A DNA stretch of 64,000 nt from positions 1-64,000 of the forward strand of contig JNEU01001033.1 in the NCBI GenBank assembly GCA_000697475.1. The letters are read 5' to 3'. Position numbers and translations under genes: made by a program. The notes below the pieces were generated by a model. It saw nothing but the letters and a program-made list of their open reading frames with translations, searched no databases and was not told the origin of the DNA. Origin of the DNA: Lichtheimia corymbifera B2541. Its lineage: Eukaryota > Mucoromycota > Mucoromycetes > Mucorales > Lichtheimiaceae. Shown in pieces: positions 62,373 through 64,000 of this stretch; positions within the stretch are counted from its first letter, which is position 1, and each line of letters starts with the position of its first letter.

Positions 62373-63144
62373 CTACCATTCAGCATCTCCTTGTCTGTTT
62401 TTCTTGTTGGAAGACGAATGACGAAGATGATGGTGGCGAAAGTTAACGTCAACATCGAGGCAAGCGAGTGGGTGGTTGTTATAATTCTTAGCGCGTACTT
62501 GCACCTTAAAGTGGGCCTAAAGAGATAGCAGCATGTGTTAGTCGTCTTCTTCTTTTGAGAACATGGATGCTTTTATGTTTGTACCTTGGGGATCTCCTCT
62601 GGCAATGTGACCTTTTGCGTAACCTATGTTGTATTGAATAACTTAGCATTCAACCATAAAGTATGCTGTTTTCATCATCACCTTGACAGGACCATCCATG
62701 ACAGGACATTGTAGTTCAACGTCATTGTTGTCCATTTCTTCACAAATATCAAATTCCTTCTTGAGAAGCTGCACAAAACCAAGCTTGACTAGAACATCAG
62801 CCTTAGCACCATAAGTCACAGGTTCTTGAAGAAAGCCGATAGCTTCAATGGTCAAGTTATCACCAGGAAGAGGATACTGAGGAGTCAAGGTGATATCATA
62901 GATATCCAAGATATAGCTGGAATCGCCTAGTAGTAGTAGTAATAGTAGTAATATCAGAGACAGATGTGATCAATGACGAAGAAAATGGATATACTTTACT
63001 GCAATCATGAATCAAACTGGTTTTGAGAGGAGCGATTTGGAACTGATAAAGGTCTGGCTTGTATTTCTCGATCCAAGCTGCCTTTACAGCAGCACTTGAC
63101 ACGGTTGCAACGATGATGAGCCACGAGAGAAAATGAGAGTACAT
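62373..63144 (-). CDS. ML-domain (NPC2-like) secreted lipid-transfer protein
   Basis: Member of the MD-2-related lipid-recognition family, in fungi called phosphatidylglycerol/phosphatidylinositol transfer protein; binds a lipid or sterol in the secretory pathway or vacuole lumen. Start at 63142-63144 gives the signal peptide MYSHFLSWLIIVATVSSAAV. The mature part has SLIHDCSDSSYILDIYDITL (first Cys, junction across an intron that ends in a (CTA)n tract), then PGDNLTIEAIGFL, KKEFDICEEMDNNDVELQCP, VTQKVTLPEEIPK and HFKVQVRAKNYNNHPLACLD, the typical order of Cys residues and of the PxDNLxIxAxG block. Four exons, the last two after 57- to 70-nt introns. A His/Lys-rich tail follows to the stop at 62373-62375. 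It faces the phosducin-like gene, 256 nt apart. Confidence 0.88.
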
Positions 63145-63400
63145 TTGAAGAAAAAGATGCAAGGTGAATGAAACAGAAAGGAGGGCCACATTTATATATC
63201 TACCTTTGATGATGTTGTTGAATAGAAAGATTGTTTCAAAAGTGTTTGGATATTGGGTGGCACTTGACATTGCACGTGTGACAAATGATTCTTGGTGGTG
63301 ATATGCTCCTTCTGCTGGTGCTCCGCTTTGATACACAGCGCGCTTGTGCCAAGCAACGGGGGGTTAATAGTCTTTCTCTCTCATCTCACCCACAAGAATA
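63145..63400. promoter_or_regulatory. Short divergent promoter ML protein / phosducin-like protein
   Basis: 256 nt separate the two start codons. It contains ATTTATATAT (about 63190-63199, minus-strand TATA-like) about 50 nt from the ML ATG. Position-based inference. Confidence 0.4.
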
Positions 63401-64000
63401 ATGGACGATCCCAACGCAGATACCGAATGGTAAACAAGACAACAATTGGAGGAGAAACGCATGCCGACGTCGACCTTTTAGGAATGACATTTTACGTGCC
63501 AAAGGCATCTTGCCTCCCAAGGAAGAACAAAGCAAGGAAGCCATCGAAGATATGTATGTCGAAGCACTCAATGCACGCAAGCAAGAAGAAGAGAGCTTGG
63601 AGAACAAGACGTTGGACGAATTGGATGAGTTAGAAGACGAGTTGGAGGATGATCGTATTATCATGGAATACAGGTACGTACATAAGAGGAGAGCTGTCAA
63701 ACGTATTCTCAAAAGACGTAAACGTATGCTAGAAATGCAACAACAAGCAGAAAAGGACAAGTATGGTGAAGTCACTCAGATATCCAAGCCTGATTTCGTC
63801 AAGGAAGTTACAGAGGCAAGCAAGGAATGTTATGTGGTGGTACATCTTTTCAAGGACTAGTACGTACTATATCATCATCATCGTTTCCTCTGCTGGCACC
63901 AAGCTGATTTCTCTCTCTTTTTTTTTTAATAGTATCCCAGCTTGCAAATTGATGAATCAACATCTTGCTGTACTCGCCAAGCAATTCAAGTCGACAAAGT
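63401..64000 (+). CDS. PLP2: Phosducin-like protein (Plp2/PhLP2 type), 5' part
   Basis: Thioredoxin-fold co-chaperone that works with the CCT chaperonin in folding actin and tubulin. Exon 1 is MDDPNADTEW (start 63401; Trp codon split by the first intron), then NDILRAKGILPPKEEQSKEA, an acidic helical segment, and EYR. After a 42-nt intron-like segment (63674-63715) comes RKRMLEMQQQAEKDKYGEV. Then ISKPDFVKEVTEASKECYVV, which opens the thioredoxin-like domain, and after a further intron YIPACKLMNQHLAVLAKQF. Family members have the same W-NDxLRxKGILPPKE start and the IPxCxLxNxHL motif. The gene is cut by the window end, so the C-terminal half is missing. Confidence 0.9.

Overview
The window looks like nuclear DNA of a filamentous fungus, most likely an early-diverging lineage such as Mucoromycota (inference). 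Almost every gene is cut by many short GT-AG introns of roughly 55-80 nt. Coding segments are separated by AT-leaning spacers with (TCA)n, (CA)n and (CT)n tracts. The gene set is fungal: Dcp2, Cdc4, Tom1, Skt5/Chs4, Rmd5/Gid2, an RNAi-type RNA-dependent RNA polymerase and a low-molecular-weight thioredoxin reductase. I see no viral, prokaryotic or CRISPR content.

Layout. At 0-1.06 kb lies one copy of a dispersed repeat; its inverted partner is at 28.4-29.6 kb. Between them are dolichol kinase (-), mitochondrial release factor 1 (-), Dcp2 (+), a zinc alcohol dehydrogenase (+), catalase (-), a Cdc4/Fbw7-type F-box WD40 protein (+), RdRP (-), ribosomal protein uS8 (+), a class V PLP enzyme (+) and an MFS carrier (+). 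After the second repeat come a short-chain dehydrogenase (+), a peroxisomal ThDP-dependent 2-hydroxyacyl-CoA lyase (-), the GID/CTLH RING subunit Rmd5 (-) and a 12-kb Tom1/HUWE1 HECT ligase gene (+). A gene-poor stretch of about 3.4 kb follows, then an Skt5/Chs4 chitin synthase activator (+), thioredoxin reductase (+), an unrecognised acidic membrane protein (+), a tRNA-Lys(CUU) (-), two possible small spliced genes (-), an NPC2/ML-domain lipid-binding protein (-) and the 5' part of a phosducin-like protein (+) that runs off the right edge.

How the genes relate. This is mostly a housekeeping neighbourhood, not an operon-like cluster. Three ubiquitin-ligase components (Cdc4, Rmd5, Tom1) and two peroxide/redox enzymes (catalase, thioredoxin reductase) occur in it. 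Several gene pairs are divergent with short shared promoters (MRF1/DCP2, ML/PLP2) or convergent with very short gaps (SDR/HACL 81 nt, CDC4/RdRP 206 nt). The stretch from 24.4 to 33.5 kb is the most accessory-looking part: PLP enzyme, carrier, repeat, SDR and peroxisomal lyase.

Gene models were assembled by eye from reading frames and splice consensus. Outer coordinates are start and stop codons, not transcript ends. The points most worth checking are the tandem-unit repeat family, a peroxisomal targeting signal encoded on its own 45-nt terminal exon, the unidentified small spliced ORFs at 60.8-62.2 kb, and the unidentified acidic membrane protein.
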